DNA from: Cardinalis cardinalis
Lineage: Eukaryota > Chordata > Aves > Passeriformes > Cardinalidae
DNA: 64,000 bases
Direction: 5' to 3'
Assembly: GCA_014549065.1 (NCBI GenBank)
Contig: JACDOX010000035.1
Location: forward strand, 145,335-209,334
Shown here one piece after another: positions 44,001 to 57,200 of the stretch. Every line of letters starts with the position of its first letter. The stretch's first letter is position 1. A program made the translations under genes and the position numbers. The notes under the pieces were generated by a model, which was not told where the DNA came from, made no database searches, and saw nothing but the letters and a program-made list of their open reading frames with translations.

Positions 44001-46954
44001 CAACAATCGGTTGCTAGTCAGAAGCAGCAGCTGATGTTTCACCTCTGCCTGGTCTTGGTTTGGTTCCTGCTTCCTACATTTTTGTGTACAGCAAGCCAAA
44101 TAGGATATTGCAAAGAAATAAGCCTTTTCTGAAATGTGACAAGTTAGTGTTCTTTCTGCAAACGTGTGATTCTTTTTGCCAGCCTGTTTTCTGCTCTGCT
44201 GAGTAATCTCACTTCCACTGGCTACTATGGTTTAGCCAGGTGTTTGTGGAGCTAGGCTGAAGTTGGTTAACTAGTGTTACCTGTTGTGGAGTGAAGTTGG
44301 GATCTTTGTCTTGAAGGAGACAAAATGTGAGATACACTTACTGTTCCTGGAGGATACATACTGATATCCTAGTGGGTATCCCTGGTTTTCAGTACTTTAA
44401 TTCATTGCTTTNTATCAGCAGTAATTGAGAGAGCTGGAAACAAAAGCCAAGTTACATATGTTAATAGGTTCATGTATTCTATAGAAGGTACTATGGTAAC
44501 ATCCAGGGGCTTCTTTTAAGAGGCTTAACTGAGAAGTCATGCCAAAATAAAAAGCCACAGCTTTGAAAGCTGTGGCTCCCTTCAAAAAAATTACAGGTTA
44601 GTAGGTTCTTTTGCAAATCTATCTTTTTGTAGTTTTATTTGGTTGGAAAGCTGTTCCTGTTTTTTAAACAAAGCTTTTTGAAGCTGAAATTAGCAGAAGA
44701 GTGATTGCATAGCAGTCAGATGTGTATGCACATCCATATTTGTACAGCTCTGTAAATCTAAAATAGGAGATTGTGAGCTGAGTAATTACAGATAAAATAA
44801 ACAGGACCAATAAAACAAACTGTTGAGGCACATGTACAGCATCTTCTATTTTGCAAGTGCACAACTAAATTGGTTATCTGCAGATGATTTTAAATTAACA
44901 TTTGGGGAATGCAATAAACCTAAAGAGCTATTTCCTCATTTCATAACAGTTGAAAAGACATTTCAGCATGAAGGAATATTTCTTGTATTTCTACTGCTGA
45001 ATAGACTCTGCATGATGTCTTTTGTAATAGAGAATTTACTTTAAGTGGTGATTGATTGCAGGTGATACATCTAACTGAAGAGCATGGGCCATGCCTCTTT
45101 AATGGTATTGACAGCTGTTGTAACTGANTGTCTTAGTTCTTCCAAGNTGGTACATTTCCTTGGCAGAATCCTGTCACTTCACAGGTGTTCACAAATACAG
45201 TCAGAAGAGATCTCAAAGGCAAACTTTTTGGGTTGCAGGGATGAGCTTCAGTTAGGATCTGACAACCAAAGTGAGTCCTGTTGTCCAGTTCTAAGATGAA
45301 AACATGGTTGATTATCAGTCAGAGCAGTGGGCTGCAGATCATTAGGAAACAAATATGTTAAAAGGTTTGTCTGCAGAGCTGCTCTGTGTTTTTAAGCCCA
45401 CTCATAAAGCTCCTGTTCTGATCTGCTTCATTTGAGCTTCTGTGCCCCAGTAAAGGTACAACACAAAGGGTTGTAAAACCACAGGTACTTTGCACTCCTT
45501 CTGCAGTCCTGTTTGGAGCACAAGAGCAACAGTGATTGAAACAAGGAGCTGGAAGAAACAAAGTGTTTGCTTTGTCAGCTCGACTGTCGAGATGCAAGTC
45601 TAAAAATGTTCACAGAAATAAGTATTAATATCTAGAATAAGTTTATTAAATGGGTATAGCTGTTAACGCCCATTATTTCATTTAGCTTATTAAATTTTTT
45701 CACTGTGATGGTGTTTAAAGATGCCTTTTCCTGTGTTTTCAGTATCTGTCTGAAATGAGAATTGACCAAGATGGCAGATGCATGGTAACGCTGTGAGGGT
45801 GTCTTCTGGAGTCAGCGTGCTNTAAAGAGGGAGGGGAAAGGAGTGATAGGAGAGGTGTGAACGTCGTGAAGAGCTCTATGTTAGTGCTCAGAGGTATTAC
45901 AGACTTACTGGTCTAGGTTATGCAAAGCATTTTCAGCGAAGCTCAGTAACTTTGAAAAGATTGATATGGGAAGGGTTTTCTGGTGTTGGTGCCTCAAGAA
46001 CACAGCGCTCTCTGCTGGTAACTCACACTCCTGGTTTGGGGTTCTAGTAGTGATCTGATCGCCTGCATTTAAGAACATCGTGTCATCTTAGCTAAAACTA
46101 CAGGGTTCTGCTAATGAGCATGATGTATAATTCACCTAAGAAGAGGCCTGAATTTAATGAATTTTACCCTTTCTTTATGTTAGCAACACTTTTGTGTTGT
46201 AGTACAGTGGGGATAATTACAAGAATTGAAAGTTAATTACAAAAAAGTTTTTTTTCAAACACTATCTGGACTTGAAATTTTATTGCTGACATAGAGGGGG
46301 CTCCCCTAGGATGCNGTAGCCTGTTCACTGAAGAAACTGAGCACTTCTCCTATATTTCAGTTAGTGCCAAGTGAGCTCTGAGGCTAATTAATCAAAACAA
46401 ATTCACAATTAAGCCCAGGAAAGAAGACTAATTAAGTAGACAGTTAAGAAAAGTGCTGAAGAAGGGAGCAACCTTAAGGGGAAAGTATGAGACTCCCAGT
46501 ACTGGCCCATGAAGGACAATTAAGTGATAATTGCAGAGGCCTTTTTGCATCTAGCAAATGCTGTCTGCCTTTTATTATGGCTGATTTTCTTAGTAGAAGC
46601 AGACATTTGCCTGATGAGCAGCTAAGCTCTACAACACACTTTTAAGGTAATTCACAGGTAAAGCAGAGAGGTTGCAACAGCTATAAATTAGAACTCAGCT
46701 CCCAGACTTGAACAGTATTTTAGGTAGTGAAAAAGCCCCACTGTGTTTTAAAGACAAACGAAATGTTTGCTTTATTTCCCTCTTCATTTTGTGGCATACC
46801 AAGTCCATGTTAGCATCCTGTTTAACCTTTCAGACAAGTTATACTGAGTGAACTATCAGAATTTAGAGTAGCTTCATTTTGTTCAGTTGCTCACCCCACT
46901 AAAGCTCACAGAATAATTACCTTGTCATGAAATGGCTTCTGCTGCTTATGACCT
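41040..46954. other. CENPC 3' flank, no gene seen
   Basis: Noncoding sequence. No AATAAA is found within about 3.5 kb of the CENPC stop; the first clear ones are at about 44546 and in the pair near 44796-44815. A short hairpin lies at 44553-44577 and a cluster of TAATTA/AATTAA cores at 46384-46530. Frames of up to about 110 codons have no family resemblance. Confidence 0.6.
44553..44577. other. Short perfect inverted repeat
   Basis: Arms AGCCACAGCTT and AAGCTGTGGCT (11 bp each) separated by TGA. Too short for a microRNA precursor by itself. Function unknown. Confidence 0.6.
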
Positions 46955-47440
46955 TGTATTGGGTTTGTATGGCCAGGTTTTGATAGTGGTGGGGGGTGAT
47001 TACTGGTTTGGCTTCTGTGGGAAGCCAGTAGCAGCTTCCCTGTGTCTGACAGAGCCAATNCCAGANTCCTCCAGTGCCAACTTACCACTGGTCAAGGCTG
47101 AGCCCACCAGAGCTGGTGATAACTACTCCGTGGTAACATTTAAGAATGAAAAAATGTTACTGTGCAGAAGTAATTATTGCCAGAGAAGAGAGGAGTAAGG
47201 ATATGTGAGAGAAACAGCCCTGCCCACACCCAGGTCAGTGCAGAAGGAGTTGGGATGAGATCCAGGCNCTGGAGCTGAGATTCCCTGCAGCCTGTGACAA
47301 TAATGGGTGAGTGATCTCTCCCTATCCTCATCTCAACCCAGGAGCCTTTCCTTGTATTTCCTCTCCCCTGTCCAGCTGAGTGAGGAGAGTGATAGAGCAG
47401 CTTTGGTGGGCACCTGGCATCCAGCCAGGGTCAGCCCACT
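46955..47440 (+). mobile_element. Internally deleted LTR of a songbird-type retrovirus-like element
   Basis: Starts TGTATTGGGTTTGTATGGCC, the left end of an LTR family I associate with passerine genomes, and ends near CACCTGGCATCCAGCC AGGG. Blocks such as GAGAGAAACAGCCCTGCC and GTGAGTGATCTCTCCC match the reverse complement of the 62-kb copy. The middle (roughly 600 bp in the other copy) is missing at about 47298. No coding sequence. Confidence 0.8.
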
Positions 47441-49140
47441 GTCCTGCACTCATGCTGCATGATGCATTTGTGGGTTTTGCTGGAAAAAAAAAGAGGAGGA
47501 CTTGTTGTTTTAAGTGAAAATATTTTAAATTTTCTTCTGAAGAACTTTTTAAGTTAACAAAGCTAATCTCTGATGAGATGCTGAGGCTTCTAGATGAGGT
47601 GCAAGCTCCAGATTTCCTGCATCCCTTCTTGTTCATTTCTGTTGAACTGTGATGTTAATGAAATACAAAACCTCTCTTAATTTATTTGACTTAGCATGGG
47701 CTACAGATTTGCGTAAGTGTTCCCTTTTTTCCCCCCCTTCATATCTAGAACTTTAATTATTACAGAAATTACAGTGGAGAGGTCACCTCAAGTATTTATT
47801 GAAATGTTGATAATAATTTCATTTTTTTCATGAAATTCCATGTAAACACTATGCCACTGTGATGTACTGTGTCTTTATAAGCACGTTGGCAGTTGTCTTC
47901 TTGAAGTATCTGCCCGAAGTTCACTTTTGTCTCCTTTTTTTTCTTCCTTTTCTTGGAACAGGCTTCAGGATGAGGCATTCACCTGCTGCTGTTTCAGCTC
48001 AGCTGTTTCATCAAGTTTCAATCTGCTCCTTCATTTTCTGTCTTGCTGCCTAAACTAATTTCCTGCCCTATTTGGATGCATTTTCCTTACCAAAGCTTTC
48101 TTTGCTGTCTTTTTGCCACTTGCAAGGATTGAATAATTTTTTAGCTCAGTTCCAGGTGTTTGAATTATTTCAGAGGTGTTCTTGTGCCTGAAGGTTCCTT
48201 TGCTACATCTCCTGCAAGTTTTATACAGGGCCTGGCATAGCTTCCAATTTTCACCCTCAGAGAGGTGATGCAAAGCTTTCTTTGGCCTCTGTTCTTTGAA
48301 GGACTTTTGTGTAGTTTTAATCCCAAGAAGGTTGGCTTAGGATGTCACTGGCAAGATGTTTGTATTGTCATCATCTGCCGTTTTTCTGGCTGCAGAAGCA
48401 GAACTGAGATTGCTTCAGGCCCAGTTGGTTGCCCTTGAACCTCGTCCATCTGCTGAGGCTGGCTCTGCAAGTGCTGGAAGAATCCATCCTAGCACCGTTC
48501 CCCATTGCCAGACTTACCCTGGAGCACCGTAGAATTGTGCTGTTTGCTCCTCTTAGAGCACTAATTCAGCGTGCTGGTGACTTCCTTTGCCTTGGCACAA
48601 TCTTGATCTGTGTCTGCCATCACTTAGGCACTACGCCATACCCTGATTTTGTGTTGGCAGGCTAGTCCAGGCATTCACCTGCTCTTACATCTTCATTCCT
48701 CTTGCCAGTGGGAATGCCGCCTGACACCAGCTGGTTTTGGCACAGAGGTATGCCCACTGCTGCATGTGTGGGTGTGGATCTCACGTGCCCTCTCACACCC
48801 TCTTGCTGCTTGACTTTTCTGGTAAAGTCCAGGAGAAAGTAATCTTCCTGGTTTTTAGTGTTTCTGCAGTGTCTAAGGAGCCTAGACTGAAAGAGATGTG
48901 TTGGGTGGCCCCTCAGGATCAGCTTCATACATTTCTCTTGGAGATGGGGCTGAGACATGGCCAAGCACATGTAACATAATCTCTGTGGACATGGAACAGT
49001 TCTGTCCACAGAGTTCAGATCCCATCATCTCTGCTTTGCCATTCTTAGTGCCATGAGCGGGAGTGTGTGTTTGCAAAGCACATCAGAGTGTTGGTGTGCA
49101 CGCTTGGCATCCTCGTTCTTCTTGCTGTGGTTACTGCAGA
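47441..49140. other. Intergenic segment, no gene seen
   Basis: Mixed-composition noncoding DNA. Overlapping frames of 60-115 codons on both strands near 48.4-49.1 kb do not resemble known proteins and no splice-consistent gene model emerges. Confidence 0.55.
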
Positions 49141-49189
49141 GAAGTCAAGAGGTACAGAAGAGATCAGGAAACACAAGCTTGTGTGAGGG

Positions 49190-49305
49190 GAAAGAGCTTT
49201 TCTGAATCCAGGGCAGCCAGCTCTTGGTGGTTGTGCTTGAGCAGAAGTGTTGGATCAAATGACTTCCAGAGGTCCCTTCTGACCTCAGACATCCTGTGAA
49301 GTTGC
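49190..49305 (+). repeat. CR1 LINE 3'-end fragment
   Basis: The phrase TGACTTCCAGAGGTCCCTTC followed by TGACCTCAGACATCCTGTGA is the familiar sense CR1 3' region. The terminal octamer repeats have decayed. Left boundary approximate. Confidence 0.75.
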
Positions 49306-50018
49306 AACCTGTGCTATGGAAGCTGCTCTTCTGTAAGTTTAGTTTACGCTTTTGTTGGGAAGACCCTTACTTCTGTACCCCTCAAATGCAGAGCAGTCTT
49401 TTCCATGTCACACCAGTGTTGCCACCAGAGTGTGGGGTGTGCCTGAGCCCCAGCTGCTGCCAAACAGCGAACCACTGCCATCCCTTTCTCCACACCAAAG
49501 GACAAAATGGGCGCATAAGTAGAGTCACAAGGGTCAGCTTTAACCTCACCTTTCTGGTCTTGGCTCTAAGGAGTCCCTCTAGGGCAGGCACATACCTTGG
49601 TTTGATGAGAAGCCCACTGCTCAGGTTGGGTGAATTAGCTAACACTTATCTGCACATATACCCCAAAACATTTTACTGTATTTGGATAGTGGCTTATTAT
49701 TTTCACCTGCAGGTCTTAACAGCATTCTTTATTCTGTGCACGGGCTTTAAACCAGCTGAAAATTCAGCATCTTGCATAGTCCAGGCTATCAAGTGTCTGC
49801 TTTTGCCATATAACTCTGTGTGTGGAGTAGCAGTACTCAGCTGTCACTTGATGTGGGGAATTGCATCAGTTGTTATTCTCAGCAAGCATTTTAGTTCCTG
49901 GTTATTTTCCCTACTGTCAGCAGCTTTTTGTGACCTTTGGAACTGCAGACCAGAGATTGTGAGCCATTTGTGTAAACCCAAGTTAAAGGGAATTCAAATA
50001 CACACAAGATCTTTATAA
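49296..50018 (+). other. Unexplained 240-codon open reading frame
   Basis: ATG at 49296 to a stop at 50016-50018, uninterrupted. The product is rich in Leu, Phe, Cys, Ser and His, with hydrophobic stretches near residues 135-160, 180-200 and 205-220. I recognise no family. Its start lies in the tail of a CR1 fragment, and no promoter or splice context supports it. Composition looks like translated noncoding DNA, so a chance frame is the likelier reading. Confidence 0.12.
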
Positions 50019-50430
50019 AAATAACAAGAAACTCACATGCACATTAACTACTGAGGCCTCTTGGTCCTTCACAGGATCTATTTTGTATTTGAAATAGCTT
50101 AGGAAAATACCCAGAGAGCAAGTGTCAGTGCCACAACCAGGTGTGGCTTTGACAGCTCCAGATTTTGCACAGATGAGCACATTTGTCAGAGACCACTGTT
50201 AGTGAAATTAAATTAGGCTAATGTGCTCTTTTGAGCATAATTGAAATAATACTAATGTTTTTATTGATTTGCCACTGGAGTAGGTGAATGTTGTGATGTC
50301 CTTGCTGCTGTAAGTACAATTTGCAGTTGTTCCGCTTAACTGTCTTGTAACTCCCCAGTATTATGGCACAGGTAGGCCTATTTTAAACTGTGTTAATTTG
50401 AACTAATTGCTGGGTTTTTTTATAATTTAG

Positions 50431-50660
50431 AGCAAGAAATGCGTTGATGGACACCTCTTCCCCATAACTTTACCTGCANATTGAAGATCATCTAATGCAG
50501 AGGAGTTCTAAAGAACATTGAACACTTTCATCGGACACCCCAGTTTTAGGGGCATGTTGTTTCATTGATCTTAAAGATCTTTCTTCAGTGTAAATGATAA
50601 ATACGTAGTTTGTTATGAATTCTCTTTTGTATCAATAAATATTAAGTAATGCACATCAGT
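50431..50660 (+). other. CENPC: Candidate distal 3' terminal exon for CENPC
   Basis: An acceptor-like TTTTTTTATAATTTAG ends at 50430. AATAAA is at 50634-50639, followed by a GT/T-rich stretch. If joined to a donor at 41037 (KDAG|gtgaag), the frame would add RARNALMDTSSP and stop at 50465-50467. The intron would be 9.4 kb. Supported only by signals; the human protein does not carry such a tail. Confidence 0.25.
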
Positions 50661-50883
50661 TTTGATTTCTTTGTTTTTAAATAATTTTAGATTCAGTTTT
50701 CTAGCATTCCATGTGGTTTTGAAAATACAGATAATTGCATGAGTTTGACTTGTAAATATTTGTGAATAAATATGTGAGTTATCTTGAGTGGCTTCAAGGA
50801 TGTCATGAACTGAAATGTTTCACTGTTTCTTTGGAGTTGTTGAAGCATTCAAAGGGAGTTTGAAAGTAAAATAATTTTCGAAG

Positions 50884-51210
50884 GATAGAGTCATNGAATC
50901 ATTAAGGTTGGAAAAGACCTTTAGGACCATCCAGTTCAACCATTAACCCAGCCCTGCCAAGTCCATCACTAGACCATGTCCCTGAGTACCAAGTCTTTTA
51001 AATACTTCCAGGGACAGTGATACCATGTCCCTGGGCAGCCTGTTTCAGTGCCTGACCACCCTTTCAGTGAAGAAACTTTTCCTAATACCCAGTGTANGCT
51101 TCCACTGGTGTAACTTGAGGTCATTTGCTCTCATCCTGTTACTTGGGAGAAGAGACCAAGCCGCACCAGGCTGCAGCCTCCTTCCAGGTGGTTGGAGAGA
51201 GAGAAGGTCA
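50884..51210 (-). repeat. CR1 LINE 3' fragment
   Basis: The + strand begins with ATAGAGTCAT and GAATCATTAAGG, then GTTGGAAAAGACCTTTAGGA and GTCCCTGGGCAGCCTG, all reverse-complement CR1 3'-region phrases. About 320 bp, moderately diverged. Confidence 0.9.
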
Positions 51211-54200
51211 CCTCTGAGCACTTGGCCTTGTTGCACCTCAGATGGCAATGGAGGTGAGATTTGAAAAACAGTTGACAGTGGCTTTGGTTGCATTTGAATC
51301 CCTGATCCTGCCAAACTTACACAGAAACATCTGGTTGGAATGGTGCAGAATTATTTTGGTTTTCAAGTAAATCATAATCAGAGCTACATTCTGCTGCAGC
51401 ATGGGATCATTCAGGGCTCTTCTTATTTGGTATGTGATGACTTATGCTCTCCTCCACATTTTATACAAAATTTTCAAGGTGTTTCCATTTAGCCAGAGAT
51501 GGTGCTCCCTGAGAACAAATCTTGCCTAGTCATCAGAGTGAAATAAAAACACCTCCCATCCCTTCAAGGGAAATACGGTCCATTAGTTTTTCATTTGCCA
51601 GGAGCATCAGTTTTTAATGTTTTTCCCTTTCCCTTTATCTCCTGGGAATATTAATCTACATATATGTATTATTAATTCCANGGCAAAGAGCTCATTTTCT
51701 CAAAAATCTTTACAGTGGGTAGTAAAAGTAGGTCTCCCCAGGAATTATTTAATATCCAAATTGAACTCAAGTGCCCTATGCATAGTGCCAGGTGGCTGTT
51801 GTGGTTGGTAGTGGTGGTTGGTTGTCTTTTCCTNAAGCATCTTTGTCTCATCTGAAGTCAGATGGTGATAAGGTGAGTATTGTAGGGTTGTTCAGCATTA
51901 AAACTCAGGAGTCTGAATGAATATTAAAAACAATTCTGGAACCAAAACAATTTTTGGAGGTTGAAGGGTGAGGAAAAATCCTCTTGAATAGCAGCATACT
52001 ATGCTATGAATGATAGTGTATTGTATAAGCATTGCAGAGAAGGGAGCAAGAGAGGTTTCCCACTCTTGGAAAGTTCTGCAAGCTCTGTTTGTACCATTCA
52101 TTCCTGTCAGCCATGCCCCAGGAGCAATGGTGAGCATTTTGCTGGCAGAAGCCTTGCTGGAGTGCAGTATTTCCACCTGCAGTTCTCGTAGTTCTTCAAG
52201 CCCTGTCTCATTTTCAGTAAGTATTTACCATTCACTGAAGCAGCAGAGAACCTGGCACTACAGCTCAGCCTCCTGTGGCCGCTTCTGTGCACCTGGGTAA
52301 GTCCACATCCATCCACAGTGCTTGTGTCCCTGGGCTGTGTGGGTTGGGAAGGGGAGGGTGGTGCTGGTGTTTTCCAGAGAGCCCACACCTGGTGTGGGCT
52401 GAGCGCAGTGTAGGTCACTGTAGGATCCCTCCAGGGCAGGACTGGATCTGGAGTCTCTCTTTCCTCACCCTGACTCGCTCAGACTGAGCTCTTTTGCTTG
52501 TGGTCTGACATGAGGAATGAGGAAAGGTTACTGCTTATGTTCTTTGCAGTGTTTAGGAGATGCTTTCACTCAGAACAGTCTCACAGTTTCTTGTTAATTG
52601 GCTCAAACCAATGCATGGAACAGAAACAGCAATAACCACATAGATCATGTGCTGTATTTTGGTAGTCAAGAAGATTGTCTTTTTCTTTTACCTGCCCTAA
52701 CCTGGAAGAATCAGAACATTTGCCCTTCCTATGCCAGTTAGACTCAGTCATAACTTCATAGAAGGAGGGCAGTTCCAGTAAAACCTGCACAGTGACCCAA
52801 TATAAACTTTTTGGAAGCAAGGAGCTTCTTTGTCTGGTATATGGATGTATCATTTGGAGTTTGTCATGTCTCTGGAAGGTCACAGTTTGAGGAGCTATAA
52901 GAAGTGATAAACAGGTGAGGTGCACAGTTCATGGGAGCCTGTTGGAAGATGAGGCTGAATTTTTTTTGCATGTGAAAGAATCCAACTTAAATCTTTTTAT
53001 CTTAGGGGATAGAAAGCAAAATGCAGGTCTTAAAAATTACCCGAGTTATTCGTGTTTCCCCACTNCACAGCAGGAGGAGGTAGGATATCCCGTGCCTCAT
53101 ACCAAGCAAAGGTGCTGGTGCCTATACAGTAGCCCAGTTTTGGGCATGGCATGTGCCACAAGCCACAGAGTCACTGCTTGGGGATTGCCAAGCCAGTTCT
53201 GAGCTCGTGTATTTACTTGTGCTGTGACACGTGGTGGGCATAAAGGCACATACTTGTACTCGGGGCTGGGGAGCAGCCCTGGAAGCTTCATGTTGTTGAG
53301 TGGTGGTGGAAGAGATTATTAAAAGTCACATTTATTGCATGTCTTTGGCAGCTCAACGTTGATTTTACCATTTGAGTCTCTTGTGTATTTTCAGTATCTT
53401 GAGTTAAACAGTTTCTCTCCTATAGGAAGCCACTTGGTCACGCTGGTATGTGGTCTGCTGGTGCACATCTGTGACTGCTTTCTCATGGGATTCAGCTGTT
53501 ACTAAAAAAAGAGTTTAATTCCTCTGCAGATAAGCAGGTTTAACTTGTTTGTTAAGAATAGTGGGATTTTTTTATTTTTATTTTTTCTTCTTTTCTATTT
53601 TCAGCTGAGTGTTATCCATATGCACACTTAACTGAAAGACGATATATCAAACCAGTGCCAAATGTTTTGTGGCCTAAGGAATTAAGATGAAAGTGAATGA
53701 GGTGCAGACAGCTCTCCTGACTGCCTCTCTTCACACTGAGGAGAGCCTTCCTATGCTACAATAGCCTTGCTTTTCTTCAGGCACTGCCCCAGCCTGGTGG
53801 AGCTCTGCCACACCCCAGTCCTGCTGCCATTGTGCATGCTTTCTNCTGCTCTGAGATCCCAGTCTGAGCAGGAGATAGAGAGAAGCCCATTTCCAGCTCT
53901 GGCTGACTGTATTTAATTTTTTTTTTTTTCTTTCTTCATGAAGGAAGTAAACAGAACTAATCTGTGGGATTTACAAATGGGAGTTCAGCCAGCCCTGATG
54001 AGAATTCATGGTCTTGAAGTCCTGTGCTTGATTATTTTACATTTATGTCATTAAAATCAGGCTGCTTTAGGTTACTCTGCTAAATGTTGCAGAAAAAAAG
54101 GCACTTGAACTAGCATTGAGCCAAGGGTACTTATACAGAAGGTAGCCTGGTAGCTTCCTTGCTGCTGGTTGCATTTCTTCTGCACAGGCACACAAGGTAG

Positions 54201-57200
54201 TGGGTGTGAACACTGCTGAACTCACAAAAAGTATTGAAGTGGTGGCTTTTGGATGCTGATCTTTTCCCTTCTCTCCCTGAAAGGAATGCAGCCAATTTGA
54301 CCAAAACAAATGAATCAGAAGACTGCATGTGGCTTTCAAAACACCCTTTTTTTTTCAGATTTTTTATGTAGGTCACATCACCTTGCTCTGAATGAATGAA
54401 TGCTGTGCTGTTTTGGCATGGGGTTTGTTTGCGCTTTTTTTGGCAGTTTAGCCTCCAAACAAACTTNTAATAGCAACTCCTGGTAACCTTGGCAAGCACA
54501 GAAACTGCTAATATGAATGCAGGAGCAAGTGGACACAAAACCCAGTCAAAATACACTCAAAGTAAGTTTTGAAGAATTTTTTTCTCATGTTTGAGAATGC
54601 CTGTTGCTCTTTTCCTTGTTCCTGTGTGCCGTGGTTCCCAAGGGACAAGCATCTGCAGAGGATTGAAGGCACATCCTGGGAGCTGGTGGCAGGACCNTGC
54701 CTCTGCTGAAGGCCAGCCAGGCAGCCCATTCCATGTGGAGGGTGGAGGTTCCATCTGCCTTCCACCATCTCCAGCCTGCTGTGGCAGACACTGTTTCCCA
54801 GGCAGCGAATCTTGCCGCGTTGCCCTGGGCTCCAGAAGGCGGGCATTGGAGGAGGGAGGAAGCCAAGCCAAGTTGCTGGAGGGATGCAGAGAGATTGTAC
54901 TCAGCCAGAGGAGGATGGCACCAGCACCCCTGCCCTGCTCAGGAGGATCTGCTCATTGCTGGTGTGCACAGTTCTGCTGGGGGCACTGTTTGCTTTTTCA
55001 GCTGGCTCTGATTTTGAGGGTTCTGCTCTGCTCAAAAGGATATCTTGCTGCTGTCTGTTATCCAGTAGCTCTGCACTAAGCCTCCATTCACTCACCTTCT
55101 CAGAGGTTTATTCCTGTGATCCTGCTTCGTACTTTTTAAAAATTATTGTTTGTATTTTTNATGAGTTGAGGAGAGGTGTAATCTTGTTTATATCCATGGA
55201 AACTGGAGCCATGGGTTTTAAATTTATACCTAGGCAGGACTGCTGTTGCACTCACTACCTGCTGCATACAGACATATGTTTTCACTTTGAGAGCTTGCGT
55301 TTACAGAAGACAGCAACTGAAATCCTGGTTTAGATTGTTCTTTACAGCCAGACTGCTGTGGTCTGAATGCTGCAAGAGTTAACTTTCAGTGGAGCACATA
55401 CAGTGGTATCAAGTTTGTAGCCCAAATGTAACAAACTTACTGCCTCTGCAGGTGAAATTTTATTTNTTTTGTGGCAGACAAGATAGGAGCTCACTAGAAT
55501 GGGAACATGTGTAGGGAAAAACCAATATTTAACTCAATCGCTTCCCTGAATGATAGCAAAACCGAGACTCTGTACATACCTGATACAGAAGAGTCATCCT
55601 TTTTCATCACATGCCTTGCATTCCTTTGCCAGGCATGTATTCAAGCTCCGTGTGGGCAGTGGTGTATTTGTTCTGTAAATGTTTTGTCATCACAAGACAT
55701 AGCTTGTTTTCCACTAGAGGCCAATGAAGTGCAGGATAAGGCTGCTGCAAGGCTTTCACGGAAAACCCCATCTTTTTTCCCTTCCAGACCTGTTGCTGAA
55801 CAGTGGTATCTCCATCTTGATGATTATTTCTTCTTTTAGAAATGGTTCTCCCTCTAATGAAGTGGAATTCAGTCACTGTCTTCCTCNCAGCATTTTGTTC
55901 CCAAAACCTTCAGAAAGTACAAGAATTGGCATCTTGATTTGCTGATAGGTGTTCCTTTCACGTTTTCAATTCCTAGCTGTTAACTATGCAGCAGCCTCCA
56001 TGGAATAAAGGGCACATTGAAAAGGCAATGGAAACAGTGAGTAATACCAGTGCTTGGGACTTTTAAGGGTTTCAGGAAATGGTACATCTGGAGCTCCTAC
56101 ATTTTACTGAGGAGCTTCCTCAATTTTTTGTTTACAAGTGACCGAGGCAATGACATCCCATTCCAGCTGAGACACAGGGTCTTGTTCCTACTCTGACATC
56201 ATTCTACCTGAGTGCCTTTGCCTCCTAACTTCTCAGCTCCTATCTCAGTGGTAAGTAATAACACTAGTCTTTTACAAAGTTTTTAAGAGGTCCAGAACAG
56301 CAAAAGTCCTCAAATGTGATGCTGGTGGTGCCAGCTCTGTGTCAGAGACAGAAGAAGCCATCTGGGATAATGTTTCTTCGCCTGGGAACTACTCCACATT
56401 TTCTGTCTCAAGTAAGTGAAGAATAATGCTGCCTAATGTGTTGGTTAAAGCCCAAAATGTTTACAGTAAGACAAAGGTGCTGCCTGGGGCATTAGCTTGG
56501 AGGATGGTTTAGGATTTTGTTGCTGCCTGGCAGGGGTGGCACATATGTGTGAGCCCCTCTGGATGCCACACAGCTGGGCATGGTTACAGCACTGTGCTTT
56601 GGCTGTTGACCCTAAATCTGTGAGATTTTTCTGGAAGCTGTAGGAAACCTGACTTTAGAGGAAACTGGGCTTCTCCTTTGCAAGGATATACTGCTATGAA
56701 TGGGCTGCTGTGGTAGGAAGCAAACCTAAGGTGGGATTGCAGCTCAGAGNGTTGCCTGAGCTAGCACTAATCACATGGTCCCATGGCTTAATGTAGTCCT
56801 TTGAGCTAGGGCACACCCATGGGCCCCCCCAAGATTTATCAGCATCTGCAAGCTCCTGACCCAGCCTATGAGCCAGAAGGGCTCCGCTGCAGCCGTTCTG
56901 TGGTTAGAGAGGGGAGGTCAAGCCCAGGCAAATGCTGCATGAGACAGGCTGTAACCCATGAGGAGTCTCCTCTTTGCTGTCTGCAAAGGATTTCCTAATG
57001 TGGCAGGATGGGCTGCTTTNAAGTTTATACCACAGAACATGGTAGCTGGCTCTTCCAGAATAAATGGTGTTTGCAGTATTGCACTGTTTGCTAGGTGGGG
57101 GCCTCTGGAAACTGCCTCTGAGTTGCCAGTGGCTTCAGTGAATATTGAACACCTTACTGTCAACTGCAGAAAGCTGATTTATTACTATTATTTACTCCTC

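Noticed and set aside
44553..44577. MicroRNA or terminator hairpin
   Set aside because: Arms are only 11 bp with a 3-nt loop, far shorter than a microRNA precursor.
54508..55333. Several overlapping frames of 92-173 codons on both strands
   Set aside because: Open in multiple phases at once because the patch is G+C-richer. None has a recognised domain or exon-like borders.
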